Virus record (IMG/VR): IMGVR_UViG_3300003885_000851
Location: 1-32,978 of that record
DNA: 32,978 nucleotides
Source of the DNA: a virus
Direction: 5' to 3' (one strand)
Shown here: positions 15,855-24,768 of the stretch, in pieces
Layout of the letters: the number at the start of each line of letters is the position of its first letter
How positions within the stretch are numbered: the first letter of the stretch is position 1
Position numbers and translations under genes: made by a program
The notes under the pieces: model-generated
Seen by the model: the letters and a program-made list of their open reading frames with translations, nothing else
What the model was told of the DNA's origin: nothing
Databases searched by the model: none

Positions 15855-17344
15855 GTTTTAACAATATACCAACTTCAACAAGGACGCCAGGAGTTTTTAT
15901 CGAGACGGATAACTCGAGGGCGCTTCAAGGATTAACGCAGAATCCGCACACAGTTTTGATTGTAGGCACACAGGGAAGCGATGGGACAACCGAGGTTGAA
16001 ACGATAAAAGCAATTACACGCGAAAATCTCGCCGCTGGATTTTACGGGCCTGGCAGTATTTTGACAAGGATGTGCGAACGCTTTAAAAAGGTGAATCCCA
16101 ATACTGAACTACACGCCATGGCTTTGAGTGCAAACGGCGGAGTCCAGGCGTCAGGCATGATGAAATTTGATTCTGGTCTCCTTGTATCAGGAACACACAA
16201 TTTATATATGTTAATAAACGGAGTAAAGATAAATCCTACATTAGCAAGTGGTTGGAGTGTAACTGATGTAAACAGTGCTGTTAAAACAGCAATTAACGCA
16301 GATTCAACATTACCAATTTTTGTTTCAGTTTCTGCGTCGGTAGCCGGCAGTGATCATGTTGTTCTGATTGCTCAACAAAGCGGCACTGTAGGAAATTATA
16401 TTGATGTCCGTTTGAATTATTATGCCGGTGAAAGTAATCCTTGGCCATGGTCAAATTCAGGAATTGCAATCACCTCATTAGTAGGCGGGACAGTTGATCC
16501 AGATTTGAGTGATGTATGGGCCGTGGTGGATGGCGAACAGTATCAATATGTTATTTCGCCGTATATTGACGCAGCAAATTTGGCTAATGTCGAGAATGAA
16601 TTTGCAGACAGGTTCAAGCCCTTAGAAGGAATTCCTGGTAATCACTGGACAGCGGTTAGGGGTACTCAAGCAAGTTGTACAACGCTTGGAAACTCCAGAA
16701 ATTCTCCACACGGCACGATAATGGGATGTCACGGAAGTCCATCCGGGCCTGAGGAATGGGCAGCCGCCTTGGGTGGAATTGCAGCGGCAAAGTTGAATGC
16801 TGATCCTGCAAGACCTTTACACTATTTGAAACTAACCGGAATATTACCACCTGCGGTCGAACACAGATTTACCAGAACGGAACGTGATATTTTGCTTTAT
16901 GACGGTATTGCGACTTATGTTGTTGATAATGGAGGAAACGTTTTGATAGAACGTGCAATTACGACTTATCAGACAAACGCGGCTGGGACGGTAGACGTTT
17001 CTTATCTCGATGTTCAAACATTGTACACATTGTACGAGATTGCTTTTCAATACAAAACGCGGATGGTTAATAGATTTATAATTCCGCGATTCAAATTGGC
17101 GGATGATGGCGCTCCGATTCAACCGGGCAGTAAAATTGCAACTCCGAGCATTGTTAAATTGGAAACAATTTCATTATTTACTGAGCTGAGGGATCAAGGC
17201 TTAATTGAGAACTTGGACGAATTTGTTACAAATCTTGTAGTAGAGCGAAATGCAAGTAATGTTAATCGCGTTGATGTTTTACTACCGCCTGATTTGATAA
17301 ATCAGTTCAGAATGTTTGCAGCAAATTTACAATTTCTGCTTTAA
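15845..17344 (+). CDS. Tail sheath protein, Mu gpL-like
   Basis: A 499-aa sheath protein with AAGGAG at 15831-15836. It begins ISFNNIPTSTRTPGVFIETDNSRA, the typical N-terminal handle, and has a central variable domain, the PARPLHYLKLTGILPPAVEHRFT segment, RTERDILLYDGIATYVVD and a conserved C-terminus (RNASNVNRVDVLLPPDLINQFRMFAANLQF). Sheath subunits wrap the tube and contract to drive it through the envelope. This establishes the phage as contractile-tailed. Confidence 0.95.
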   Translation: MAISFNNIPTSTRTPGVFIETDNSRALQGLTQNPHTVLIVGTQGSDGTTEVETIKAITRENLAAGFYGPGSILTRMCERFKKVNPNTELHAMALSANGGVQASGMMKFDSGLLVSGTHNLYMLINGVKINPTLASGWSVTDVNSAVKTAINADSTLPIFVSVSASVAGSDHVVLIAQQSGTVGNYIDVRLNYYAGESNPWPWSNSGIAITSLVGGTVDPDLSDVWAVVDGEQYQYVISPYIDAANLANVENEFADRFKPLEGIPGNHWTAVRGTQASCTTLGNSRNSPHGTIMGCHGSPSGPEEWAAALGGIAAAKLNADPARPLHYLKLTGILPPAVEHRFTRTERDILLYDGIATYVVDNGGNVLIERAITTYQTNAAGTVDVSYLDVQTLYTLYEIAFQYKTRMVNRFIIPRFKLADDGAPIQPGSKIATPSIVKLETISLFTELRDQGLIENLDEFVTNLVVERNASNVNRVDVLLPPDLINQFRMFAANLQFLL

Positions 17345-17367
17345 AAATTAACTAAGGAGAAAAAAAA

Positions 17368-17748
17368 ATGGCAAAAATAACAGGACGTGTAGAGGTCTGG
17401 GTAAACGGTAATCTCATGTTAAATAAATCGGGGGCGGTTGCATCTGGTGTTGGATTAAGCGGACAGCCTAACTTTGAACGAAAACCGGTTAATGGAGATA
17501 CCGGGTTGCATGGTTTTGTCGAGGAGCCAATTAACGCGCAATTGGAAGTCACAATCACCGATCGTGACGATATTCCGTTAAAGGATATTGCAGCAATAAA
17601 CGGAGATGGGACAGTAATCTTCAAAAGTGCAAACGGCGGGAAATCGTATACTATGGGACAGGCAACGTGTACAAGTAATATGAGTGTAACAGCCGGAGAA
17701 GGTGAAGTTCCCGTAGTCTTCATTGGCCCTTTTTGGACTGAATCGTAA
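17368..17748 (+). CDS. Tail tube protein, Mu gpM-like
   Basis: A 126-aa protein with a strong AAGGAG ribosome binding site directly after the sheath gene. ITGRVEVWVNGNLMLNKSGA at the start, then GDTGLHGFVEEPINAQLEVTITDRDDI and the ending VTAGEGEVPVVFIGPFW match Mu-type tube proteins, which stack as hexameric rings. Overlaps the chaperone start by one base (TAATG). Confidence 0.9.
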   Translation: MAKITGRVEVWVNGNLMLNKSGAVASGVGLSGQPNFERKPVNGDTGLHGFVEEPINAQLEVTITDRDDIPLKDIAAINGDGTVIFKSANGGKSYTMGQATCTSNMSVTAGEGEVPVVFIGPFWTES

Positions 17749-18074
17749 TGGACGAGATAAAGAAAAAAATTAAACTTAAGCATGGTATTCCTGTTCCCAC
17801 GAGTGACGGTGGGAGTGTCACTGTGCATGAAATTTCTTTAGGCAGGTTAAAGGGTAAACATATTAAAAATTTATCGGAAGATTTCTTTACAAAGGCGGCT
17901 GAGGGTAAATTAAGGCCAAGCGAAATGCTTTCTTTGATTAGCGGTCTTGCAGATTTGCCTGATAGTGCAATTGATGAAATTGATGTAGTTGACGATTTGC
18001 CTAATATTACTAAGGAGCTGGAAAGTTTTTTAGCAGAATCCCCAGAGACGGAAAAGAACTCCTCTGGGGGTTAG
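17748..18074 (+). CDS. Tail assembly chaperone, short form (Mu gp41-like)
   Basis: A 108-aa protein in the tube/tape-measure gap, where phages place their tail assembly chaperones. It reads IKLKHGIPVPTSDGGSVTVHEISLGRLKGKHI, a family-typical start, then a helical middle and an acidic end before TAG at 18072. The chaperone coats the tape measure during tube assembly. A second open frame (-1) continues past the stop to 18184, so a longer frameshifted form is likely. Confidence 0.85.
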   Translation: MDEIKKKIKLKHGIPVPTSDGGSVTVHEISLGRLKGKHIKNLSEDFFTKAAEGKLRPSEMLSLISGLADLPDSAIDEIDVVDDLPNITKELESFLAESPETEKNSSGG

Positions 18075-18184
18075 CATATACTTATCATTTTCAGCCAAGC
18101 GAAATTGATGATATGGGTATTGATGATATTTTATTTTGGATGGAAGGGATTGATTTTATAAACGAAGAGATGAAAAATGGCTGA
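18053..18184 (+). CDS. -1 frame extension of the tail chaperone
   Basis: The -1 frame is open from 18014 to TGA 18182 and reads ELLWGLAYTYHFQPSEIDDM, then ILFWMEGIDFINEEMKNG, which looks like the second part of the phage chaperone pair. It has no good start of its own. GGAAAAG at 18050-18056 lets the AAG codon re-pair as AAA one base back, like the G GGA AAG site of lambda G/GT. With slippage there the long form is about 145 aa. The frame ends 8 nt into the tape measure gene. Programmed frameshifting here is well known across tailed phages. Confidence 0.7.
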   Translation, partial: KELLWGLAYTYHFQPSEIDDMGIDDILFWMEGIDFINEEMKNG

Positions 18185-20072
18185 AACATATTCATTATCA
18201 ATAAAATTAGGTGTTCTTGATAAATCATCCGGCCCGTTACGGAAGGTAGCTCAAAATCTATCTAATATTGGCAGGCGTGTAGAACGTTTGAAAGGCCGCA
18301 TGGCTGCGATGAGTGCAACTATGAAGGCGACTGGCAATAAGATGGCTGGCATTGGCAAGAAAATGTCAATGACATTGACTGCGCCTATCGTTGCGTTTGG
18401 AGCATTGGCAATTAAGTCTATCGTTGGTTTTGATGATGCAATGAATAAACTTGGTGCCGTTTCTTTGACAACGGAAGGTAAGTTAGCGCAAATGAGGGAG
18501 ACGGCAAAACATTTAGGAGCTACGACCAGATTTTCTGCATCCGAGGCAGCCCAAGGAATGACGTTTTTAAAAATGGCGGGACTTGAAGTCAACGAAGTAA
18601 TAAGCGTTATCCCTGGAACATTGAAACTTGCAACCGCCGGTAATTTGGATTTAGCAACGGCAGCTGATATAGCAACAAATGTATTGCTTAGTTTTAGTAT
18701 GAGATCAAAAGATGCTGCTCAAACCGCGACAAATTTGGCACGTGTTAATGATGTTTTAGCATTAGCACAATCAAAAGCAAACACGAATATCTTACAATTA
18801 TCTGAGGCATTTCAAACCGTAGGCGGTACTGCTGACTCCTTGGGATTTAGTCTTGAGGAGACAACTGCTTTGTTGGGAAAAATGGCAGACGTTGGGTCAA
18901 AAGGAGGCATAGCAGGAACATTATTAAGAAATGCAATGATGCGATTAGTAAATATAACACCGAAGGCTGCAAATGCATTTAAAAAAATGGGGATTGATGT
19001 TAGTAAATTTATAACGGAATCAGGAAAGATACAAAATTTTACCGGTTTAATAACGGAGATGAAAGAAAAAGGCGCAAAGACTGGCGATATCATGAAAGCA
19101 TTCGGCGAGCGTGGTGGTCGGGCAATGATTAGTTTATTAAAAAGTGGTGGGCCAGCAATTGATAAATTGAAAGAAAAGCTAGATAACGCCGGTGGTAGTA
19201 CAGATAAAATGACAGAAATTATGGAGCGCGGATTACCAGGAGCACTGCGGGCTTTGAAATCTGCTTTTGAAGCTTTTCAAATTGCCTTGGGTGAAGCTGG
19301 TTTTACAGGAATGGTGAGGACTGCTGCAAAAGCATTGACTGGATTTTTTAGGAACATGTCTACAGCACAAAAAAGTATGTTGAAATGGGGAATAATAATA
19401 GCAGGTGTAATTGCGGTTATCGGACCTTTAGTAATGGCGATTGGAGGGATTACTATCGCACTTGGATTTTTAGCAGCTAATCCGATTGTTTTGATTATAG
19501 CTGCGATTGTTATTGCAATTGGTATATTAACAATTGCAATTTATAAAAATAGAGAAATAATTATTGGCTGGGCTAAATCATTAGGAGATTTTTTTATAAA
19601 TAAGATAAATACTGCAATCAGGGGCATATATAAGATGTTGAATGCAATGATAAAGGTCAGAAATAAAATAGCTGGATTCATGGGTTTTGGTGAAAAAGAA
19701 TTATTGATAGTCCCACAATTCAAGACTTTTGAGTTAAAAGCAAAGCAAGCTAAGTTTGCGGCAATTAGAACAGCTGCTAGTGAAGGAGAATTTGGGAGAG
19801 ACTTGGCAAAAATGAATATACGAGCAAAATCACTTGATCGGCTTGAGGAAGAACAAAAACTAAAAAGAGAAGAAGATGCAAGGATTGATAAAGAAATTAA
19901 TTCACTAATGTTCGTAAAACAAAAATCTGAAACACTAATTGAGTTAACCATGCCTGAGGGGATGACAGGTGAAGTTAAAAGTCAAAAAGGTGACAAAGGA
20001 ACAAAAGTTAAAATTCCTTCGGTTTCATCGAGAGGAAGAAATTTAGTGAGCGCACATGCACACTCACATTAA
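18177..20072 (+). CDS. Tape measure protein, TP901-like
   Basis: A 631-aa protein with an N-terminal coiled-coil start, a TP901-type region (VGFDDAMNKLGAVSLTTEGK, GATTRFSASEAAQGMTFLKMAG, QSKANTNILQLSEAFQ, TALLGKMADVGSKGGIAGTLLRNAM) and hydrophobic segments between about 400 and 460 (WGIIIAGVIAVIGPLVMAIGG, NPIVLIIAAIVIAIGILTIAI). These may insert in the host inner membrane at DNA entry. The tail is charged and ends SAHAHSH. At about 1.5 A per residue it predicts a tail near 95 nm; that is an estimate from family behaviour. Confidence 0.95.
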   Translation: MAETYSLSIKLGVLDKSSGPLRKVAQNLSNIGRRVERLKGRMAAMSATMKATGNKMAGIGKKMSMTLTAPIVAFGALAIKSIVGFDDAMNKLGAVSLTTEGKLAQMRETAKHLGATTRFSASEAAQGMTFLKMAGLEVNEVISVIPGTLKLATAGNLDLATAADIATNVLLSFSMRSKDAAQTATNLARVNDVLALAQSKANTNILQLSEAFQTVGGTADSLGFSLEETTALLGKMADVGSKGGIAGTLLRNAMMRLVNITPKAANAFKKMGIDVSKFITESGKIQNFTGLITEMKEKGAKTGDIMKAFGERGGRAMISLLKSGGPAIDKLKEKLDNAGGSTDKMTEIMERGLPGALRALKSAFEAFQIALGEAGFTGMVRTAAKALTGFFRNMSTAQKSMLKWGIIIAGVIAVIGPLVMAIGGITIALGFLAANPIVLIIAAIVIAIGILTIAIYKNREIIIGWAKSLGDFFINKINTAIRGIYKMLNAMIKVRNKIAGFMGFGEKELLIVPQFKTFELKAKQAKFAAIRTAASEGEFGRDLAKMNIRAKSLDRLEEEQKLKREEDARIDKEINSLMFVKQKSETLIELTMPEGMTGEVKSQKGDKGTKVKIPSVSSRGRNLVSAHAHSH

Positions 20073-20081
20073 GGGATAAAT

Positions 20082-21566
20082 ATGTACAGATGGCATAGTA
20101 AAAATCCACCAAGACGAGATGATTTTTCCTGGCGAGCTGATCTTAAGGATGCTTCTTTTCGAGGAGTTAGATTTAAGGTTAATAGTGTTGAAACTGGTAT
20201 TAAAACAGGTACTAAATTTTATGCAAAGCTTGGAGGTGGAGGTCATGGTGGAGGTCATGGTGGAGGTCATGGCAAAAAGGCTATAAGTAATGTCGGGACG
20301 ATTGATACTGAGTTTACATTTAATGCTTATGTTATTGCGAATATTGATAATGAATTTAATCATTTTGATGAAAGAGATAATCTTATCGCAGCATTGAAGT
20401 ACAAGAAAGAAAAAGCACATAAACATAATCACAACAAGGATAAATATTTCGTAAAAAATAAACTTTATAAAAAGGCAAAGGTCGCGGATGATTCAGGCGA
20501 GTTGATTCATCCATTTATAAATGACGGATCGCCATTCTCGGTTGCTGTAAAAGAATGGTCTCGTGTAAGTGAATCATTTTCAGAAGGGGGCATAGCAAAG
20601 TTCACAATGACATTTGTTGTTGTTGATGGGCCAGGTTTAAGTACTAGAATAACCGGTAATTTTTCAATGTTAAATGATTCATTAGTAGATGATTCATTAT
20701 TAAAATCATTATCTAATTTTATTGATCAATTTAATTCTGCAATGACAAAGATAAGAGGATTAGGTAAAATAGTAAAGGACTCCTTGTATCAAGTTCAATC
20801 TGGTATTGCAAGCGTAAAGAATGGGATAGCAAGTATGATCAATGATGCTGTCGGTATAGTGTCTGCCGCTGTGTCTTTGATAGATTCTGTGATGTCAACA
20901 CCTTGTGATTTAGCAGCACAAATAAAAAATGTTTCTTTATCGTTCAATACTTTGATCGGATTGAACAGAAATTCAGTTGAAGGTGGTTTCTTTAATTCTT
21001 GCACAGGTGAAAGAGAAGGTGGCTTGGCTGGTATAATATTAGACGGGACAATAGCTCCTGTTGATATGGGCGAAGGAATAATTGATGGCATTATTGATGA
21101 ATTAGGAAATGATGAAAGTTCTCTTGATGCGGTTGGATCAGAGCAGGCAGATAATTTAGCTTTATGTTTGAATTATAAAAAAGCAAATCTTCTAGGTAGC
21201 TGTTCAAAGGTTGCGATGAGAATTGATTTTGAAAATCAAGACCAGGCCGATGAGATACGAAAAAAAATTGTAAACGGGTTTGGTGACATGCTTGATAGGC
21301 TTGGCAGCCAAACAGTTATAAACACAGATACATATATCGCTGTTGACGACATGAGGAAAGGGTTTATTAAATATTTTGATGCAAAGAATTTTAATTTAGC
21401 AAAAGTAATAAATTATCAAGTTCCGTTCGGTGTTGAATCTGCTTTGAAAATTGCTTACGATAAATTTGAAGATTTAGACAGGATGGATGAAATAGTCAGC
21501 ATAAATAATATAAGACACCCTGGATTTTTGCCAGCCGGTGATAAAATAAAGGTTTTAAGTGAGTAG
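20082..21566 (+). CDS. Mu gpN-like (DNA circularisation N-domain) baseplate protein
   Basis: A 494-aa protein. FSWRADLKDASFRGVRFKVNSVETG is the classic start of the DNA_circ_N/Mu gpN family, and YVIANIDNEFNHFDERDNLIAALK and LIHPF continue the pattern. The protein is part of the baseplate hub. Two insertions stand out: three Gly/His repeats (GGGH) at about residues 52-63 where relatives have a short His-containing turn, and a Lys/His-rich segment (KAHKHNHNKDK) before LIHP. The rest has hydrophobic helices and no enzyme motif. It starts 9 nt after the tape measure gene behind AAGGGA. Confidence 0.85.
   Translation: MYRWHSKNPPRRDDFSWRADLKDASFRGVRFKVNSVETGIKTGTKFYAKLGGGGHGGGHGGGHGKKAISNVGTIDTEFTFNAYVIANIDNEFNHFDERDNLIAALKYKKEKAHKHNHNKDKYFVKNKLYKKAKVADDSGELIHPFINDGSPFSVAVKEWSRVSESFSEGGIAKFTMTFVVVDGPGLSTRITGNFSMLNDSLVDDSLLKSLSNFIDQFNSAMTKIRGLGKIVKDSLYQVQSGIASVKNGIASMINDAVGIVSAAVSLIDSVMSTPCDLAAQIKNVSLSFNTLIGLNRNSVEGGFFNSCTGEREGGLAGIILDGTIAPVDMGEGIIDGIIDELGNDESSLDAVGSEQADNLALCLNYKKANLLGSCSKVAMRIDFENQDQADEIRKKIVNGFGDMLDRLGSQTVINTDTYIAVDDMRKGFIKYFDAKNFNLAKVINYQVPFGVESALKIAYDKFEDLDRMDEIVSINNIRHPGFLPAGDKIKVLSE
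20235..20270 (+). repeat. Three perfect 12-bp tandem repeats in the gpN-like gene
   Basis: The unit GGTGGAGGTCAT occurs three times without mismatch at 20235, 20247 and 20259, coding Gly-Gly-Gly-His each time. In-frame and slip-prone, so copy number could vary between isolates without breaking the gene. Perfect identity suggests recent expansion. Confidence 0.9.
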
Positions 21567-22611
21567 CGAACTAACAATAGTAATAAATAATAAAAACTAT
21601 GCAGGAATCGAGAGTGCATATATTCATAAATCAATGAATAGTATCACGGGTTGGTTTATTTTGACAATGGAAAATATATTTAATAATGACGCGGATGCTT
21701 TTGATATTAAAATAGGTGATATAATAGAAATAAGAATAGAGGATCAATCTGTCATAAATGGATATATAGATAAATTGCACTTTAGTTATGACGATGGTTC
21801 AAATGATTTGACAATAACGGGTAGAGATAAAACAGGAGATTTGATTGATTGCAGCTATGATAACAAAATAAACGAATGGTTGAATCAATCAGCATTAAAT
21901 TTATTAAAGAATTTATGTGCACCGTTTGGCATTGATGTATTTGTTGACAAATCGGCAACAACACAGGCAAATATAAAATTTGATAGATTCAAAGTAAATG
22001 AAGGTGAGTTTGTTTTTGATATAATATTTGAAATTTGTAATAAGATTGGAGTGCTCCCCATATCAATGGGCGATGGGAAATTAACATTAACACAATCATC
22101 AAGTTCAGTAACGGATGAAGTAATTGAAGAAAGACTCAAGGCAGATTTAATCTTGTCGAATGAAAATAGATTTAGCGATTACATAATAAAAGGAATTGAC
22201 GGCAGCACAAATGACAAGAATTCCGCTGATTATATTTCACCGTATGGTACTTTCCAGGATCCTGTTATTAGCAGGACTCGGCCATTGGTTATTTTGGCAG
22301 ACCAGCCCGTCAGTTCGAAACGTTGTCAGGAAATGGCTAGATGGGAAGCAAAAACAAGAGCTGGATTATCAAGGGTTTATTTATGCACAGTTGCCGGATG
22401 GGTGCGAAACGACGACACAATTTGGGATATAAATTCTTTAGTAAATATTATAGATTCTATTTTAGACATAGATGATAGACTTTTAATTTCTGATATAAAT
22501 TACATCTTAAATGAAGATGATGGTGAAATAACAGAATTAACATTTATAGATAAGGATGCTTATTCTGTTAATGACGAATCAATAAAAATTAAAACCAGGT
22601 ATGACAGATAA
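21559..22611 (+). CDS. Baseplate hub protein, Mu gpP/gpD-like
   Basis: A 350-aa protein starting with GTG, overlapping gpN by 8 nt. LTIVINNKNYAGIESAYIHKSMNSITGWFILTM opens the protein, then IKIGDIIEIRIEDQSVINGYID and a GRDKTGDLIDC motif match the gpP/gp44 or late-control-D family of hub proteins. The hub joins the tube to the central spike encoded next. Length and order match Mu. Confidence 0.9.
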   Translation: MSSELTIVINNKNYAGIESAYIHKSMNSITGWFILTMENIFNNDADAFDIKIGDIIEIRIEDQSVINGYIDKLHFSYDDGSNDLTITGRDKTGDLIDCSYDNKINEWLNQSALNLLKNLCAPFGIDVFVDKSATTQANIKFDRFKVNEGEFVFDIIFEICNKIGVLPISMGDGKLTLTQSSSSVTDEVIEERLKADLILSNENRFSDYIIKGIDGSTNDKNSADYISPYGTFQDPVISRTRPLVILADQPVSSKRCQEMARWEAKTRAGLSRVYLCTVAGWVRNDDTIWDINSLVNIIDSILDIDDRLLISDINYILNEDDGEITELTFIDKDAYSVNDESIKIKTRYDR

Positions 22612-23186
22612 TGGCATTGAATTTATTTGATTTCAAAAAACTTATAAACCCGATAAAGAGGAAAATATTTTTACTAATAGGCAGGGCAATTTTGACAACA
22701 GTAACAAATTCCGGGAAAACACAGTTGATACAGGTAAAAGGTTTGAAAGATGAAACTATTTCTGATGTAGAGAGAATGCAGCCTTATGGATTTGATACAT
22801 ACCCAAAGAAAGATATGGAAGCAATAATATTATTTCCTAATGGTAATAGAGGTTTAGGGTTGGGAATAATGGTTTCTGATAGAGATAACCGGCCAACTGA
22901 TTTGGCTGAGGGTGATGTAAGAATGTGGGATGTGAATGGAAATAAAATAACATTTAAGAGCGATCAAATAAAAGTAGAAGGTGACAAATTAAATATTTTT
23001 TCCGCTAATAAATCCTACGTTTTGGGGGAAGACCTGAATACATTTTTAACAACGTTTGTGACATGGGCAAATACACATACACATTTATATGCACCTGGCC
23101 CTGGCGCACTCGTTCCAACTGCTGCCGGATTACCGGCAGCAACAAACCCAAGCGGAATTCTTAGCACAAAGATAAAGGGTGAATAA
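22611..23186 (+). CDS. Central spike/baseplate assembly protein, Mu gp45-like
   Basis: A 191-aa protein with an OB-like beta domain (TQLIQVKGLKDETISDVERMQPYGF, then EAIILFPNGNRGLGLGIMVSDRDNRP) and a beta-helical needle region (GDVRMWDVNGNKITFKSDQIKVEGDKLNI). A THTHLYAPGPGA motif near the end resembles the His motif binding metal at the spike tip of this family. It forms the trimeric puncturing tip. One-base overlaps with both neighbours. Confidence 0.9.
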   Translation: MALNLFDFKKLINPIKRKIFLLIGRAILTTVTNSGKTQLIQVKGLKDETISDVERMQPYGFDTYPKKDMEAIILFPNGNRGLGLGIMVSDRDNRPTDLAEGDVRMWDVNGNKITFKSDQIKVEGDKLNIFSANKSYVLGEDLNTFLTTFVTWANTHTHLYAPGPGALVPTAAGLPAATNPSGILSTKIKGE

Positions 23187-23665
23187 TGGCTAGGGACATA
23201 AAAATTTTCTGGGACAATGATACTCAGGAAGGTGACATTAAAATGGGTGTTTCCGATCTCGAGCGTGATGGTGGATTGGAAACGGCTGTTATGTTATCTT
23301 TGTATTCAGATCGTCGGGCTCTGGATAGTGATGATTATGACAATGATAATAAACGCGGCTGGTGGGGTGATGAATTAAATATTGATAATGATCAAACTGG
23401 ATCAAGACTTTGGCTTTTAGAAAGATCAAAGACGACACAACAAAGTTTGAATCTTGCAAAAGGATATGTTCGTGAAGCACTGCAATGGATGATTGATGAT
23501 GGAGTGTGCATGAAAATTGATATAGTTGCACAGCGTTATAACAGACAAAATCCTGCACGACCAGAGATAGGTGATACTTTAGCAATGCAAATAAAAATAA
23601 GAAAATTTGATGGAACTGAGACGGTAATGAAATTTAATGATATTTGGGAGGCGCAGTTTTCATAA
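23186..23665 (+). CDS. Baseplate protein, Mu gp46-like
   Basis: A 159-aa GP46-family protein: DIKIFWDNDTQEGDIKM, DLERDGGLETAVMLSLYSDRRA, then KRGWWGDEL and ARPEIGDTLAMQIKIRKFDGTE. Its role is like gp25-type wedge proteins at the baseplate. Length as expected. TAATG overlap with the gp47-like gene. Confidence 0.9.
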   Translation: MARDIKIFWDNDTQEGDIKMGVSDLERDGGLETAVMLSLYSDRRALDSDDYDNDNKRGWWGDELNIDNDQTGSRLWLLERSKTTQQSLNLAKGYVREALQWMIDDGVCMKIDIVAQRYNRQNPARPEIGDTLAMQIKIRKFDGTETVMKFNDIWEAQFS

Positions 23666-24768
23666 TGGCCTGGACACGTCCCACACTTGCAACAATAGAC
23701 ACTCGGATTCAATCTGATCTGGAAAGCCGCCTTGACGATTCTCAGACTTTTTTGCGGAGAGCGATAACAAAAGTTTTGGCTCGGATTTATGCCGGTGCTA
23801 TTCATTTACTGTATGGATTTTTAGAATACATGCAAAGACAGCTTTTTATCACAACCGCCGAGAATGAATTTCTTGATAAACATGGAATTGAATTTGGATT
23901 ACCCCGGACAGCAGCGGTAAAGGGGACAGGATCAGGAACGGCAACCGGAACAACAGGAACCGTAATCCCCGTTAATACAGAATTGCAATCAGCAGCCGGA
24001 GTTGTTTACCTGACCGATGCAGCGGCGACTATTGTTGCCGGCGTGGCGACAATAGCGATAACAGCAAAAGTGGCTAGCTCGGATGGAAATGAAAGTGGTG
24101 GTGTTATCCTGACTTTCGTTTCACCCATAACAGATATAAATACAAGCTTTACTTTAGATTCGAATGGAATTAGCAATGGAGCTGACGAAGAACTTAAAGC
24201 AGCCTATAGTTCAAGAATCTTGACGCGGAAACGGAAACCGCCTCATGGAGGGGCAGACACAGATTATGAAATGTGGGCAAAAGAAATTTCAGGAGTAACC
24301 AGGGCATGGACTATACAGGCTTGGCAAGGGATCGGAACTATAGGACTTGCTTTTGTGCGAGATGATGATTCAGGAATAATTTTTCCTGACTTGACTGAAA
24401 GGACAGCGGTTTATGATTATATAATTAGTCATACTGATCCTGGAAGTGGGGAGATGATAGGAATACCGGTTACGGCAATACCTGGGTTTAAAATAATTGA
24501 ATTAACAGCAAAAACAATAAACATGACAATTGCAATATATCCCAATACGGTGACAGTACAAACAAACATAATAACACAATTAAAAAATCTATTTTATGAT
24601 AAAGGCGGGTCAGGACAAACAATATACCGATCCTGGGTACAAGAAGCAATTTCAGCCGCAACTGCAGAGGACAGAAATAGAGTAATAATACCAACTATTG
24701 ATTCAGAATTGACAGCATCGACAAGCGAATTGCAAGTTTTAGGTGTGATTACCTGGCAGAATTATTGA
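23665..24768 (+). CDS. Baseplate J-like protein, Mu gp47-like
   Basis: A 367-aa wedge protein. I use ATG 23665 (TAATG overlap with gp46) rather than the TTG 21 nt upstream. RPTLATIDTRIQSDLESRL opens the family pattern, followed by GIEFGLPRTAAVKGTGSGTATG (repetitive Gly/Thr strand), DEELKAAYSSRILTRKRKPPHGG and the AWTIQAWQGIGTIGLAFVRDD region of baseplate J. It forms the baseplate periphery with gp48. Intact. Confidence 0.9.
   Translation: MAWTRPTLATIDTRIQSDLESRLDDSQTFLRRAITKVLARIYAGAIHLLYGFLEYMQRQLFITTAENEFLDKHGIEFGLPRTAAVKGTGSGTATGTTGTVIPVNTELQSAAGVVYLTDAAATIVAGVATIAITAKVASSDGNESGGVILTFVSPITDINTSFTLDSNGISNGADEELKAAYSSRILTRKRKPPHGGADTDYEMWAKEISGVTRAWTIQAWQGIGTIGLAFVRDDDSGIIFPDLTERTAVYDYIISHTDPGSGEMIGIPVTAIPGFKIIELTAKTINMTIAIYPNTVTVQTNIITQLKNLFYDKGGSGQTIYRSWVQEAISAATAEDRNRVIIPTIDSELTASTSELQVLGVITWQNY

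Noticed and set aside
20235-20270. CRISPR-like repeat
   Set aside because: The 12-bp units are directly adjacent, without spacers, and lie in frame in a coding gene.
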